From: UBA4615 sp044368415
GTDB lineage: Bacteria > Pseudomonadota > Gammaproteobacteria > Burkholderiales > Burkholderiaceae_E
Length of the DNA stretch: 64,000 bases
Assembly (NCBI GenBank): GCA_044368415.1
Contig: JBIPLJ010000005.1
Span: 1 to 64,000, forward strand
Direction of reading: 5' to 3'
In this document: piece after piece, positions 36,772 to 44,359 of the stretch
Layout of the letters: every line of letters begins with the position of its first letter
Position numbering within the stretch: position 1 is the first letter of the stretch
Program-made: the position numbers and the translations under genes
Notes under the pieces: model-generated
Told to the model about the DNA's origin: nothing
The model's input: only the letters and a program-made list of their open reading frames with translations
Database searches by the model: none

Positions 36772-37779
36772 ATGATCGAGCAGGAGTATCCATGGCATAC
36801 CGAAGCGCTTCGGCGTGAACTGGCCGATGCGGCCCGGATGCCGCACGCGCTGCTGCTGCTGGGCAAGCCCGGCATCGGCAAGACGCGCTACCTCCACGCG
36901 CTCGCCGCCGCGTTGCTGTGCGAGTCGCCCGCCGCCGACCGCCGGGCCTGCGGCCGCTGTGATGCCTGCGGATGGGTCGGCGCGGGCACCCATCCGGACC
37001 TGCGGGTCCTCACGTATCCGGTCGACGAGGACGGCAAGGTGGGCAAGGAGATCAAAGTCGATCAGCTGCGCGCGCTGTCCGAGTTCCTCGTTGTCTCGGG
37101 GCACCGGGGCGGGTGCCGCGTGGTGCTGATCGATCCAGCCGACGCGATGAATGTGATCACCGCCAACACCTTGCTCAAGACCCTGGAGGAGCCCGGCGAC
37201 GGGCTGATGTTCGTGCTGTCTAGCTCGCGGCCGGATGCGATCCCGGCGACGATCCGCTCGCGCTGCCAGGTCGGCGTGCTTGAGGGGCCGGGGATGGAAA
37301 TCGCCAGCGCCTGGGTCCAGGGCGAGACCGGCTGCACGCCGCACGACGCCGGCAGCTGGCTTGCGATGGCGGGCGGTGCACCGTTGCACGCGATCCAGTT
37401 CGCAGAGCCCGGCCGGGCGGCCGCCCATCGGGCCACGCTGGAAGCGATCGCCTCGTTGCCGGAGACTCCTTCGGAGGTTGCCGCCGACGTGCTGCACCGC
37501 GTGGATGCCCGTCAGTGGCTGCCGGTGATGCAGCGCTGGCTGATGGACATCGGCCGCTGCGGGACCGGTGCTGGGCCGCGCTATTTTCCGGCATTCGGTG
37601 CCCGGCTCGCCGAGCTCGCGATGCGGACCGACCTCGCCGCGCTGGCCGAGGCGGGAAGGGGGCTGGCAGCCCAGTACCGCTTCGTCGAACATCCGCTGAA
37701 CGCGCGGCTGTTCTGCGAGGCCTCGATCGAGTGCTACTTGGGCGCGTTCGGCGCGCCCGCCCCGGCGACGGGGCGCTGA
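36772..37779 (+). CDS. holB: DNA polymerase III subunit delta prime
   Basis: A 335-residue clamp-loader subunit. The P-loop is LLLGKPGIGKTRYLHALAAA. Four zinc-site cysteines occur at CESP, CGRCDAC. NTLLKTLEEPGDGLMFVLSS and IPATIRSRCQ (SRC motif) are the typical AAA elements near residues 125-160. It has 27 bases of spacing from tmk. Confidence 0.95.
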   Translation: MIEQEYPWHTEALRRELADAARMPHALLLLGKPGIGKTRYLHALAAALLCESPAADRRACGRCDACGWVGAGTHPDLRVLTYPVDEDGKVGKEIKVDQLRALSEFLVVSGHRGGCRVVLIDPADAMNVITANTLLKTLEEPGDGLMFVLSSSRPDAIPATIRSRCQVGVLEGPGMEIASAWVQGETGCTPHDAGSWLAMAGGAPLHAIQFAEPGRAAAHRATLEAIASLPETPSEVAADVLHRVDARQWLPVMQRWLMDIGRCGTGAGPRYFPAFGARLAELAMRTDLAALAEAGRGLAAQYRFVEHPLNARLFCEASIECYLGAFGAPAPATGR

Positions 37780-37824
37780 CCGGGCGGTCCGTGACCGCGC
37801 CGGAACTTCCCGGAGAGGTCGACG

Positions 37825-38196
37825 ATGAGTGATGTGGGCGAAACGAAGGGGCGGGCGGGCGCCAGGCCGAGCGTGATCTCGCTCGCCATCCGCGAGAAGG
37901 CCGCGCTGTACGCGGCGTACATGCCGTTCGTGCAGGGCGGCGGTATCTTCGTCCCGACGAACCGCGCCGCCAACCTCGGCGACGATCTCTACTTGATTCT
38001 CACGCTGCTCGAGGACTCCACGAAGTTTGCCGTGCCCGGCAAGGTCGCCTGGATGACCCCGCCCGGCAGCACCGGCCGCCAGCAGGGGCTCGGCATCCAG
38101 TTCGCGCGGAACGACGCCGGCGAGCAGGTGCGCGCCAAGATCGAAGAACTGATCGGCGGGGCGCTGCGCTCCTCCCGCCCGACTCACACGCTCTGA
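37825..38196 (+). CDS. pilZ: PilZ-domain protein (type IV pilus assembly type)
   Basis: A 123-residue single PilZ domain with YMPFVQGGGIFVPTNRAANLGDDLYLILTLL split near residues 32-62 and VAWMTPPGSTGRQQGLGIQF. The N-terminal R-x3-R c-di-GMP-binding motif is not evident, as in canonical PilZ proteins that bind PilB instead. It sits in the conserved holB-pilZ-tatD order. It presumably supports twitching or pilus extension. Confidence 0.9.
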   Translation: MSDVGETKGRAGARPSVISLAIREKAALYAAYMPFVQGGGIFVPTNRAANLGDDLYLILTLLEDSTKFAVPGKVAWMTPPGSTGRQQGLGIQFARNDAGEQVRAKIEELIGGALRSSRPTHTL

Positions 38197-38371
38197 TAGG
38201 CAGCAAGGGCGACGCAGGCCGCGCACGCGGTGCCCGGGCGCCCCTGACAGGACGACCGCGGCGAGCCGCTCGCGCACTGACCCAAGGCCCAGTTTCCCAA
38301 TTGCCGCGGGCCGAGCCGCTAGAATTCAGGCCACTCCCTGACCTGCGACCGGGCGTGCGCCTGGCGTCCCG

Positions 38372-39169
38372 ATGTACGTAGATTCCCACTGCCACCTCGA
38401 CTTCCCTGAGCTCTCGGCGCGCTTGGACGACATCCTCGCGACCATGCGCGAGAACCGGGTCGGGCGCGCGCTCTGCGTCGCCGTCACACTCGAGGACTTC
38501 CCGCGGGTCCTGGCGCTGGCCGAGGCGCATCCGGAGCTGTTCGCGTCGGTCGGCGTGCATCCCGACCAGGTCGACATCCGGGAGCCCGACGTCGAGACGC
38601 TGGTCCGGCTGGCCGCGCATCCGAAGGTCATCGCGATCGGCGAGACCGGGCTCGACTACTTCCGCACCCAAGGGGACCCCGCCGAGGTGTGCGGCTGGCA
38701 GCGCGAGCGCTTCCGCGTCCACGTCCGCGCCGCCCGGGCCACCGGCAAGCCGCTCATTGTCCATACCCGCAGCGCGTCCGACGACACCATCGCGATACTG
38801 CGGGAGGAGGGCGCCGACACCGTGGGCGGCGTCATGCACTGCTTCACCGAGACCTGGGAGGTCGCGCAGGCCGCGCTCGACCTGGGCTTCTACATCTCGC
38901 TGTCGGGCATCGTCACCTTCCGCAGCGCAGAGGCGCTGCGCGAGGTCGCACGCCGGGTGCCGGCCGACCGCTTGCTGATCGAGACCGACTCGCCGTATCT
39001 CGCGCCCGTGCCGCACCGCGGCCGCATGAACGAGCCCGGCTGGGTGCGCCACGTCGGGGAGTTCATCGCCACGCTGCGTGGCCTGGACGCCGAGGCGTTG
39101 GCAGCGCTGACAACGGATAACTTCCATCGATGTTTCAAGGTTTTGCGGGCTGATTCTCATGCTGACTGA
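38372..39169 (+). CDS. tatD: TatD-family metal-dependent deoxyribonuclease
   Basis: A 265-residue TIM-barrel nuclease. Metal residues are seen in DSHCHLDFPELSARLDD, IGETGLDYFR near residue 92, PLIVHTRSASDDTI, VMHCFTETWEVA and LLIETDSPYLAP. TatD enzymes act in DNA repair and degradation. A 175-base gap precedes it and carries no recognised feature. The last 11 bases overlap the ankyrin gene. Confidence 0.93.
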   Translation: MYVDSHCHLDFPELSARLDDILATMRENRVGRALCVAVTLEDFPRVLALAEAHPELFASVGVHPDQVDIREPDVETLVRLAAHPKVIAIGETGLDYFRTQGDPAEVCGWQRERFRVHVRAARATGKPLIVHTRSASDDTIAILREEGADTVGGVMHCFTETWEVAQAALDLGFYISLSGIVTFRSAEALREVARRVPADRLLIETDSPYLAPVPHRGRMNEPGWVRHVGEFIATLRGLDAEALAALTTDNFHRCFKVLRADSHAD

Positions 39170-39890
39170 GAAGTACGCGATAGATCCGGAAAACCTTCGT
39201 CGACGGCTGACCCTTGGCCTGATTGCCGGGGCCGCCGCGCTCGCGGCAGGGGGGGCGGCCGCCCAGTCCGCCCCCTCGGCCGCCGTCCGAGAGGCGCTCT
39301 TCGGGGCGATCCGGCGCGACGATGCACACGCCGTGCGGTCCGCGCTGCTGCGTGGCGCCGATTCGAACGCCCTGGACGATGCCGGGGAGCCTGCGATCGT
39401 GCTGGCTGCACGCTCGAAATGCTGGAATGCGGTCCAGGCCCTGGCCGAGCTGCGCGGCACGCGACTCGACGCGACCAACCGGGACGGCTCGAACACTGTG
39501 ATGTATGCGGCGTTACATGGCGAGACCGAACTCGTCCGGTCGCTGGTCACACGCAAGGCCGAGGTCAACAAGTCCGGCTGGACGCCGCTACATTTTGCCG
39601 CAGCCAATGGTCACGTCGAGGTGATCCGGTTCCTGCTAGAACACCACGCCTACATCGACGCCGAATCGCCCAACGGCACGACCCCGATGATGATGGCCGC
39701 GCGTCAGGCGCAGCCAAGTTCCGTGCGTCTGCTGCTGGAGGAAGGCGCGGACCCAACGCCCCGTAACCAGTCCGGACTGGATGCGGCGGCCTACGCGAAG
39801 ATAGCCGGCGACCTCGAGCTGTCGAACTGGCTCGCGCGCCAAGCACAAGCGTTTCGGCTCAAGTACCGGGCATCTGGCAGCAAACCCTGA
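39159..39890 (+). CDS. Exported ankyrin-repeat protein
   Basis: A 243-residue protein with an N-terminal signal-like helix (LTLGLIAGAAALAAGGAAAQ, preceded by RRR) and about five ankyrin repeats, for example GWTPLHFAAANGHVEVIRFL and NGTTPMMMAARQAQPSSVRLL. It is probably periplasmic. The ATG lies inside the tatD end (11-base overlap). This tatD-ankyrin pairing recurs in Burkholderiales. Partner unknown. It is the last gene before the dif-like site. Confidence 0.88.
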   Translation: MLTEKYAIDPENLRRRLTLGLIAGAAALAAGGAAAQSAPSAAVREALFGAIRRDDAHAVRSALLRGADSNALDDAGEPAIVLAARSKCWNAVQALAELRGTRLDATNRDGSNTVMYAALHGETELVRSLVTRKAEVNKSGWTPLHFAAANGHVEVIRFLLEHHAYIDAESPNGTTPMMMAARQAQPSSVRLLLEEGADPTPRNQSGLDAAAYAKIAGDLELSNWLARQAQAFRLKYRASGSKP

Positions 39891-39929
39891 TCGGGGGCGC
39901 CGGGCGCAGGCTGGGACACCGCGCGTAGG

Positions 39930-39957
39930 ACGTCGCATAATATGTATTATGTCAAAT
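39930..39957 (+). other. dif: Chromosome dimer resolution site dif (XerC/XerD recombination site)
   Basis: A 28-base XerCD-like site. Its left 11-base arm ends GTCGCATAA, the 6-base centre is TATGTA and the right arm is TTATGTCAAAT. The E. coli dif right arm is TTATGTTAAAT, a one-base difference, and the inner left arm GCATAA is identical. The inner arms CATAATA / TATTATG are a perfect inverted repeat. It is an AT-rich island in GC-rich DNA between converging gene blocks. Family: sites used by the Xer tyrosine recombinases with FtsK at the terminus. Confidence 0.85.
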
Positions 39958-39971
39958 ATTGGAGGTGGGAA

Positions 39972-39999
39972 GAAACGACCACTATGAGGCGGTCGTTTC
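39972..39999. repeat. Perfect inverted repeat beside the dif-like site
   Basis: The 9-bp arms GAAACGACC and GGTCGTTTC surround a 10-base loop, 14 bases from the XerD arm. On the minus strand the right end runs into a pyrimidine tract, so it may act as a weak terminator for leftward transcripts. A protein-binding site is equally possible. Confidence 0.55.
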
Positions 40000-40076
40000 G
40001 GTCGGTACATCTTCAGGATTAACCGGCGTCGGCAATGAGGGGTTCTGCCCCTCTCCCCGGCACCGGCCGGCGGCGA

Positions 40077-40328
40077 TCAGCCCCGGGACATCAGCGGCAT
40101 TCCAAGCGCGCCCATGCCGAACGAGGCGCGGCGCGCGGGGCGCGGGTTCTCGAGGGCGCCGCGGTCACGCAGGTGGGAGACGATGGCTTCGACCGGGCGG
40201 TGGTGCCGTTCGCTCAGTTCGTCAAGCGAGTCGCCGCAGCGCCAGGCGCGCAGGAGCACCAGGGTCTCGTCTTCGTGCCAGGGACCGTCGGGGCGACGAC
40301 CGGGATAATCGAATGGGCCGTAGGACAT
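40077..40328 (-). CDS. Small SANT/helix-turn-helix-like protein
   Basis: An 83-residue product starting at CAT 40326-40328. The centre reads WHEDETLVLLRAWRCGDSLD, then ELSERHHRPVEAIVSHLRDRG. This is a W-x3-E/D-x-L-x2-AW-x2-G-x-S-x2-L pattern like Myb/SANT-type or GcrA-like DNA-binding helices that recognise small sites. The tail (PARRASFGMGALGMPLMSRG) is unstructured. No clear ribosome-binding site. It is the first gene right of the dif-like site. I do not recognise a named family. Confidence 0.55.
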   Translation of the reverse strand: MSYGPFDYPGRRPDGPWHEDETLVLLRAWRCGDSLDELSERHHRPVEAIVSHLRDRGALENPRPARRASFGMGALGMPLMSRG

Positions 40329-40440
40329 CGTGCCGGGCGCAAGCGCCTCAGGTTGTTCCGATGTCAGTTCAACGCACGAACTCGCCGATCGGTTGTCACG
40401 ACGAAGCGACCGAAGCACGGAAACGGGTCGCACATAGGAC

Positions 40441-41103
40441 TCAGAGGGTGAGGCGCCCCAGCAACCAGCGCTCGAGGTCGCGGATCTCGTCGAGCGAGAC
40501 GGTGTGCTCGATCGGGTACTCGTGCCAGTCGAGTGTGCAGCCCAGCGCCAGGAGACGGTCGCGCGAAGCTCGGCCGCGGGCCAGGCTGACCACCGTATCG
40601 TCGACGCCGTGGGCGAGGAAGATCGGGGTGTCGCGGTTGGCGTCGGCCCGCTCGGCCGCGGTGGCATCGGCCAGCGGCAGGTAGCCGGACAGGCCGGCAA
40701 TGCCAGCCAGACGCTCGCCGTGGCGCACGCCGGTCATCAGCGACATCGCGCAGCCCTGCGAGAACCCGGCGATCACGATCCGCTCCGACGGGATGCCCCG
40801 GCTGTGCTCGCGGGCGATCAGCGCCTCGATCCGTGCTTGCGAATCGCGCAGCCCGGCCTCGTCTTCGCGCCAGGCGGGCACCATGCCGACGATGTCGTAC
40901 CAGGCCCGCATCACGTGGCCGCCGTTGACGGTCACCGGGCGCCGCGGGGCATGCGGCAGAACGTAGCGAACCGCGCCGGCCGCGCTCAGGTCGAGCGCCC
41001 TGCACACCGGGACGAAGTCGGCGCCGTCGGCGCCCAGTCCGTGCAACACCAGCACGCAGGCGGAGGGTTCCGGCCCGGTTTCGATCTCGATCGGCGCATC
41101 CAT
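40441..41103 (-). CDS. Carboxylesterase/phospholipase, alpha/beta hydrolase fold
   Basis: A 220-residue esterase of the carboxylesterase/YpfH type. CVLVLHGLGADGADFVPVC forms the oxyanion loop, and the catalytic Ser is in IAGFSQGCAMSLMTG near residue 118. Asp is in FLAHGVDDTVVS and His in YPIEHTVSLDEI. It is a cytoplasmic enzyme acting on short acyl esters in known members. It is transcribed leftward. Confidence 0.88.
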   Translation of the reverse strand: MDAPIEIETGPEPSACVLVLHGLGADGADFVPVCRALDLSAAGAVRYVLPHAPRRPVTVNGGHVMRAWYDIVGMVPAWREDEAGLRDSQARIEALIAREHSRGIPSERIVIAGFSQGCAMSLMTGVRHGERLAGIAGLSGYLPLADATAAERADANRDTPIFLAHGVDDTVVSLARGRASRDRLLALGCTLDWHEYPIEHTVSLDEIRDLERWLLGRLTL

Positions 41104-41163
41104 TCGTGGGTCTCCTGCCCGTGCGCCGGCGACGGCCGGCCCGCAGGCCGAGGATAACCGCGT

Positions 41164-41181
41164 CCCTACCCTACCCTACCC
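41164..41181 (-). repeat. Four-tract G-repeat with three overlapping KOPS-like octamers
   Basis: The minus strand reads GGGTAGGGTAGGGTAGGG, four G3 tracts with TA loops. This is a textbook intramolecular G-quadruplex sequence and contains GGGNAGGG three times (plus-strand CCCTACCC at 41164, 41169 and 41174). It is followed on the plus strand by CTCGC pentamer repeats to about 41200. It lies in the gap between the esterase and the BcsE-like gene, 1.2 kb from the dif-like site. Confidence 0.8.
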
Positions 41182-41218
41182 TCGCCTCGCCTCGCCTCGC
41201 TACGCGTCGCACTCGGCG

Positions 41219-42793
41219 TCAGTCGCGGCGCGCGCTCACCGGTAGCTCGGCGCGGGCGCCGGCCGATCGCAGAGCGTCGGCGTCGCTGACGCCGAAGGCG
41301 CCCGCCAGCCGCTCTAGGCGCCGGGCGATGTCGCCTGTGCTGCCTTCGGTGGAGATCTCCGAGGCGATCTCGGGGTGGTTGCGTCCGAAGACGCGCAGGG
41401 CCACGCCGCCGGCTCGGCTCACCGGGCAGCCGAACAGGAAGAGCCACAGCCCGCTCGGATCGACGCTCATCGCCGCATCGCGGATCTTGCGCTGCACGGC
41501 GAGCGTGCCGAGCTGCTGGGCCTTGGCCGGATCGCAGGCGACATGCAACAGCGTATGCGGCAGGTCGATGCCTTCGGAGGTGGACAGCACCTCGGAGACC
41601 ATGTCCCGGAAGGCGCGGGTCACCATCAGCCGAGGGGCGAGCGCGGTGCCGGCGGCGGCGATGGTCGCCTCGATGTCTTCGGGCTGGGTGCGCATGAAGG
41701 CGGTTCCGGACAGCGCGCGGATCGCCTGCCCCAGCGCAACATCGTCGTGACCGTCGGGCAAGACCGTCGAGGTGCCGAGCCGCGTCAGGGCGATCTGCTG
41801 CGCGAGGCGCAGTCTTAACCCGCGCTCGCGGACGACGATCGCGACCCAGGGCGCGGCGACGCGGCGGATCGAGGCGACCGCGTGGCAGAGCGCACGGAAC
41901 GGCGTGGCTCTCTCGAATCCGAGCACGACGGCGCCGGCCGACAGGCGCCGCGCCGCCTCGATCGCCTCGGCGTGGTTCGAGACCACGACCCAGCCGGCGT
42001 CCCGTACCACGCCCAGCGCATCGTCGAGCGCGCGCTCGAGCGCCACGACCTGGCTGAGGCCGATGTCGCCGGACCGTGCGGGCACGGCCGGCGCGGGCGC
42101 GACCACGAGGCCGCCCGTGCCCTGCAGCCGGAGCGGCAGGCTGCCGCGCATCACGCTGCCCTCGGCTGCGAACCAGTGACGCAGGTCGAGCAGCGCCCCG
42201 CCCTCGTGCTCGCGAACGGCCGCGAAGCCGGCGAACTCCTCGGCAGCTGCGCGCAGCGACAGGAACTCGCGCTGCGGTCGGGTGGCCGGGGTGAAGGTCG
42301 CAACCACGACGATGCCGCGCTGCGCCGCCCAGGCGCGAAGGCCCTCGGCGACGGCCCACGATGCATCGGCGTCCGACAGCAGCATCAGCGGCTCGGCCTG
42401 TTCGATCACCAGCAGCCGGCGGGTCGCGTCGACGCTCCGGTCGATCATCTCCAGCACCGGGACCGGTCCGCCGCGGAACAGCGGCAGCAGCGGATCACCG
42501 CGCTGGCGGATGAGTTCGAGGTCGCCGTTGCGCTCGGCCCAGCCTAAGTCGAAGCCGGCTAGGCGCGCCTTCGAGACGAAGGCGGCTGGATCACCGGGCA
42601 GGATCACGGAGCAGCGCGTGCCGCCGGCGAGCGTGGCGTGCAACAACTGTGCGAGCAGAGGCAGCCGCAGCGTCTGGGCATCCACGACCAGACCGTATAC
42701 CTGACCGGGGGCCAGCCTGCCGATCGATGTGTCCAATCCCGGCAGACCGAGGCTGACAGACGCGACGGCGGGCGGTAGTTCGTGGGCGGGCAT
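41219..42793 (-). CDS. BcsE-like (cellulose synthesis regulator / c-di-GMP receptor-type) protein
   Basis: A 524-residue protein. The N-terminal third looks like an inactive RecA/ATPase-type fold (LVVDAQTLRLPLLAQLLHATLAGG and RRLLVIEQAEPLMLLSDADA). The middle (ALCHAVASIRRVAAPWVAIVVRE, LAQQIALTRLGTSTVLP) resembles the degenerate receiver domain of BcsE. The C-terminal part (SGLWLFLFGCPVSRAGGVAL) resembles its GIL domain. The c-di-GMP I-site-like R-x-G-D is not obvious and appears as KIRD. BcsE stimulates cellulose export in Enterobacteria, but no bcs genes are in the window. Start 42793 or 42892 is uncertain. I assign the family at moderate confidence. Confidence 0.5.
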   Translation of the reverse strand: MPAHELPPAVASVSLGLPGLDTSIGRLAPGQVYGLVVDAQTLRLPLLAQLLHATLAGGTRCSVILPGDPAAFVSKARLAGFDLGWAERNGDLELIRQRGDPLLPLFRGGPVPVLEMIDRSVDATRRLLVIEQAEPLMLLSDADASWAVAEGLRAWAAQRGIVVVATFTPATRPQREFLSLRAAAEEFAGFAAVREHEGGALLDLRHWFAAEGSVMRGSLPLRLQGTGGLVVAPAPAVPARSGDIGLSQVVALERALDDALGVVRDAGWVVVSNHAEAIEAARRLSAGAVVLGFERATPFRALCHAVASIRRVAAPWVAIVVRERGLRLRLAQQIALTRLGTSTVLPDGHDDVALGQAIRALSGTAFMRTQPEDIEATIAAAGTALAPRLMVTRAFRDMVSEVLSTSEGIDLPHTLLHVACDPAKAQQLGTLAVQRKIRDAAMSVDPSGLWLFLFGCPVSRAGGVALRVFGRNHPEIASEISTEGSTGDIARRLERLAGAFGVSDADALRSAGARAELPVSARRD

Positions 42794-43140
42794 GACGAGC
42801 CGACTATGCCAAGCACCATGCAGCCAAGGCAATCGCCACCGGTCGGCCGCCGGGCGGCGCTCAAGCTCGTCGCGGGGCGGCCGGCGATACATCGCCGACG
42901 CTTCTCCGCTTTAGTCGCCGGCGGACGACCGGCTCCCCGAGCCTTCGCGAGCGCCTTTCCCGACGCCGCCTCCTCCCCCCTTCCCTCGATCTCGACCTGG
43001 TCGCACGTGTCATCGCCGGGATCGCCCCGGCTCGCGGGCACCCGGGCGTCGACCGCCTGGTCGCGACCGCCGAACGGCGTGCACACCGGGAGTGGGTCCA
43101 GGCCCGATGGGTCGAGGTGTCACTCCACCTCGACGCGATC
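42794..43140. other. 347-base gap without a supported gene
   Basis: Frames here are Arg/Pro/Ser-rich shadows with no family resemblance. A weak minus-strand promoter can be drawn upstream of the BcsE-like start (-10 CATAGT at 42803-42808, -35 TTGCCT 18 bases further). It would place transcription almost at the ATG. A KOPS-like octamer CCCTTCCC lies at 42978-42985. Nothing else is supported. Confidence 0.5.
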
Positions 43141-44343
43141 TCAGGCGCCGTACTGCCCGACGATCGTCACGGACGAGACATTCTGGCTCGGGAAGCCGCC
43201 CAGGTTGTGTGTCATCCCCCAGACGGGCGCCGCACGCTGACGCTCGCCGGCGCGGCCGGAGAGCTGCAGGTACATCTCGTAGACCATCCGCAGGCCGGAG
43301 GCGCCGATCGGATGGCCGAAGCACTTCAGGCCGCCATCGATCTGGCATGGCAGCGGGCCGTCGGCGTCGAAGAAGCCGTCGAGCACATCGCGGATCGCGC
43401 TGCCTTCGGCCGAGAGCTGCAAGTCCTCCATCGTGACCAGCTCGGTGACCGAGAAGCAGTCATGCACGTCGACCAGCGACACCTGCTCGCGCGGCTTAGT
43501 GATACCAGCCTCCTTGTAGGCGCGCGCCGCGGCGATGCGGGTGGTCGCGAAGTACGAGCCGTCCCACCTGTCATGCTGCACCTCCTCGCCGTTGGACACC
43601 GCGAGCTGTAGCGCCTTGACTGCGACCAGTTCCTGCTTGCCCAGCCCGCGGGCGATGTCGGGCGTGGTGACGATGGCGCAGGCCGAGCCGTCGGACACGC
43701 CGCAACAGTCAAATAGGCCGAGCGGCTCGGCGATCATCGGCGCGCGCAGCACGTCCTCCTCGGTGATCGGGTTGCGCAGGTGCGCCTTGGCGTTCTTCGC
43801 GGCGTTGGCGTGCGACTTGACCGAGATGTGAGCCATCGCGCGCTTGAGGTCGTCCTTGTTTGCGCCGTGCTTGTTTCGGTAGGCCGCAGCCAGCTGCGCG
43901 AACGAGCCCGGGGCCGACAGGTTCGGCCAGAACAGGTCGTTGAGCGCGCCGCGGCTGCGCTGTGGCAGGCCGCCGTAGCCGGTGTCTTTGAGCTTCTCGA
44001 CGCCCAGCGCCATCGCGATGTCGGCCGCACCCGACGCCACGGCGTAGACCGCGCCGCGCAGCGCCTCGGTACCGGTCGCGCAGTAGTTCTCCACGCGCGT
44101 GACCGGGATGTACGGCAGGCGCAGCGTCATCGCCAGCGGCACCGCCGACTTGCCGACGTGCTGCTCCTCGATCGCGGTGCCCAGCCAGGCCGCATCGATC
44201 TGCCTGCGGTCGATGCCCGCATCCTTCATCGCCTCCTCGAACGACTCGACCATCAGGTCCTGCGCGTTCGCGTCCCAGCGCTCGCCGAACTTGGAGCAGC
44301 CCATCCCGAGGATGACCACTTTGTCCTTGATTCCGCTCGCCAT
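43141..44343 (-). CDS. Thiolase-superfamily acetyl-CoA acetyltransferase (SCP-2/lipid-transfer type)
   Basis: A 400-residue thiolase-like protein. The nucleophilic Cys lies in VENYCATGTEALRGAVYAV near residue 88, and the His motifs are CFGHPIGASGLRM and DVHDCFSVTELV. It lacks the canonical FadA C-terminal CxG and matches the SCP-x-like thiolase or aldolase-partner group. It is directly downstream (16 bases) of an HMGS/DUF35 protein. Such thiolase plus DUF35 pairs form retro-aldolase or thiolase complexes in sterol and terpenoid catabolism. It is the last gene of the leftward operon. Confidence 0.88.
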   Translation of the reverse strand: MASGIKDKVVILGMGCSKFGERWDANAQDLMVESFEEAMKDAGIDRRQIDAAWLGTAIEEQHVGKSAVPLAMTLRLPYIPVTRVENYCATGTEALRGAVYAVASGAADIAMALGVEKLKDTGYGGLPQRSRGALNDLFWPNLSAPGSFAQLAAAYRNKHGANKDDLKRAMAHISVKSHANAAKNAKAHLRNPITEEDVLRAPMIAEPLGLFDCCGVSDGSACAIVTTPDIARGLGKQELVAVKALQLAVSNGEEVQHDRWDGSYFATTRIAAARAYKEAGITKPREQVSLVDVHDCFSVTELVTMEDLQLSAEGSAIRDVLDGFFDADGPLPCQIDGGLKCFGHPIGASGLRMVYEMYLQLSGRAGERQRAAPVWGMTHNLGGFPSQNVSSVTIVGQYGA

Positions 44344-44359
44344 CTCGATCTCCTCGTGG

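Noticed and set aside
39930..39957. dif-like site as an integrative-element attachment site (XerCD-using phage or plasmid)
   Set aside because: No integrase, phage genes or second copy of the site lie in the window, and both flanks are ordinary chromosomal genes. A genome-wide copy count would settle it.
41164..41200. CCCTA repeats as a telomere or CRISPR-like array
   Set aside because: Only three and a half 5-base units, no spacers, and an internal chromosomal position. Better read as KOPS/G-quadruplex DNA.
42782..43240. Plus-strand frame of about 150 residues in the gap before the thiolase stop
   Set aside because: Ser/Pro/Arg-rich, no domain, no ribosome-binding site, and it runs into the thiolase gene on the other strand.
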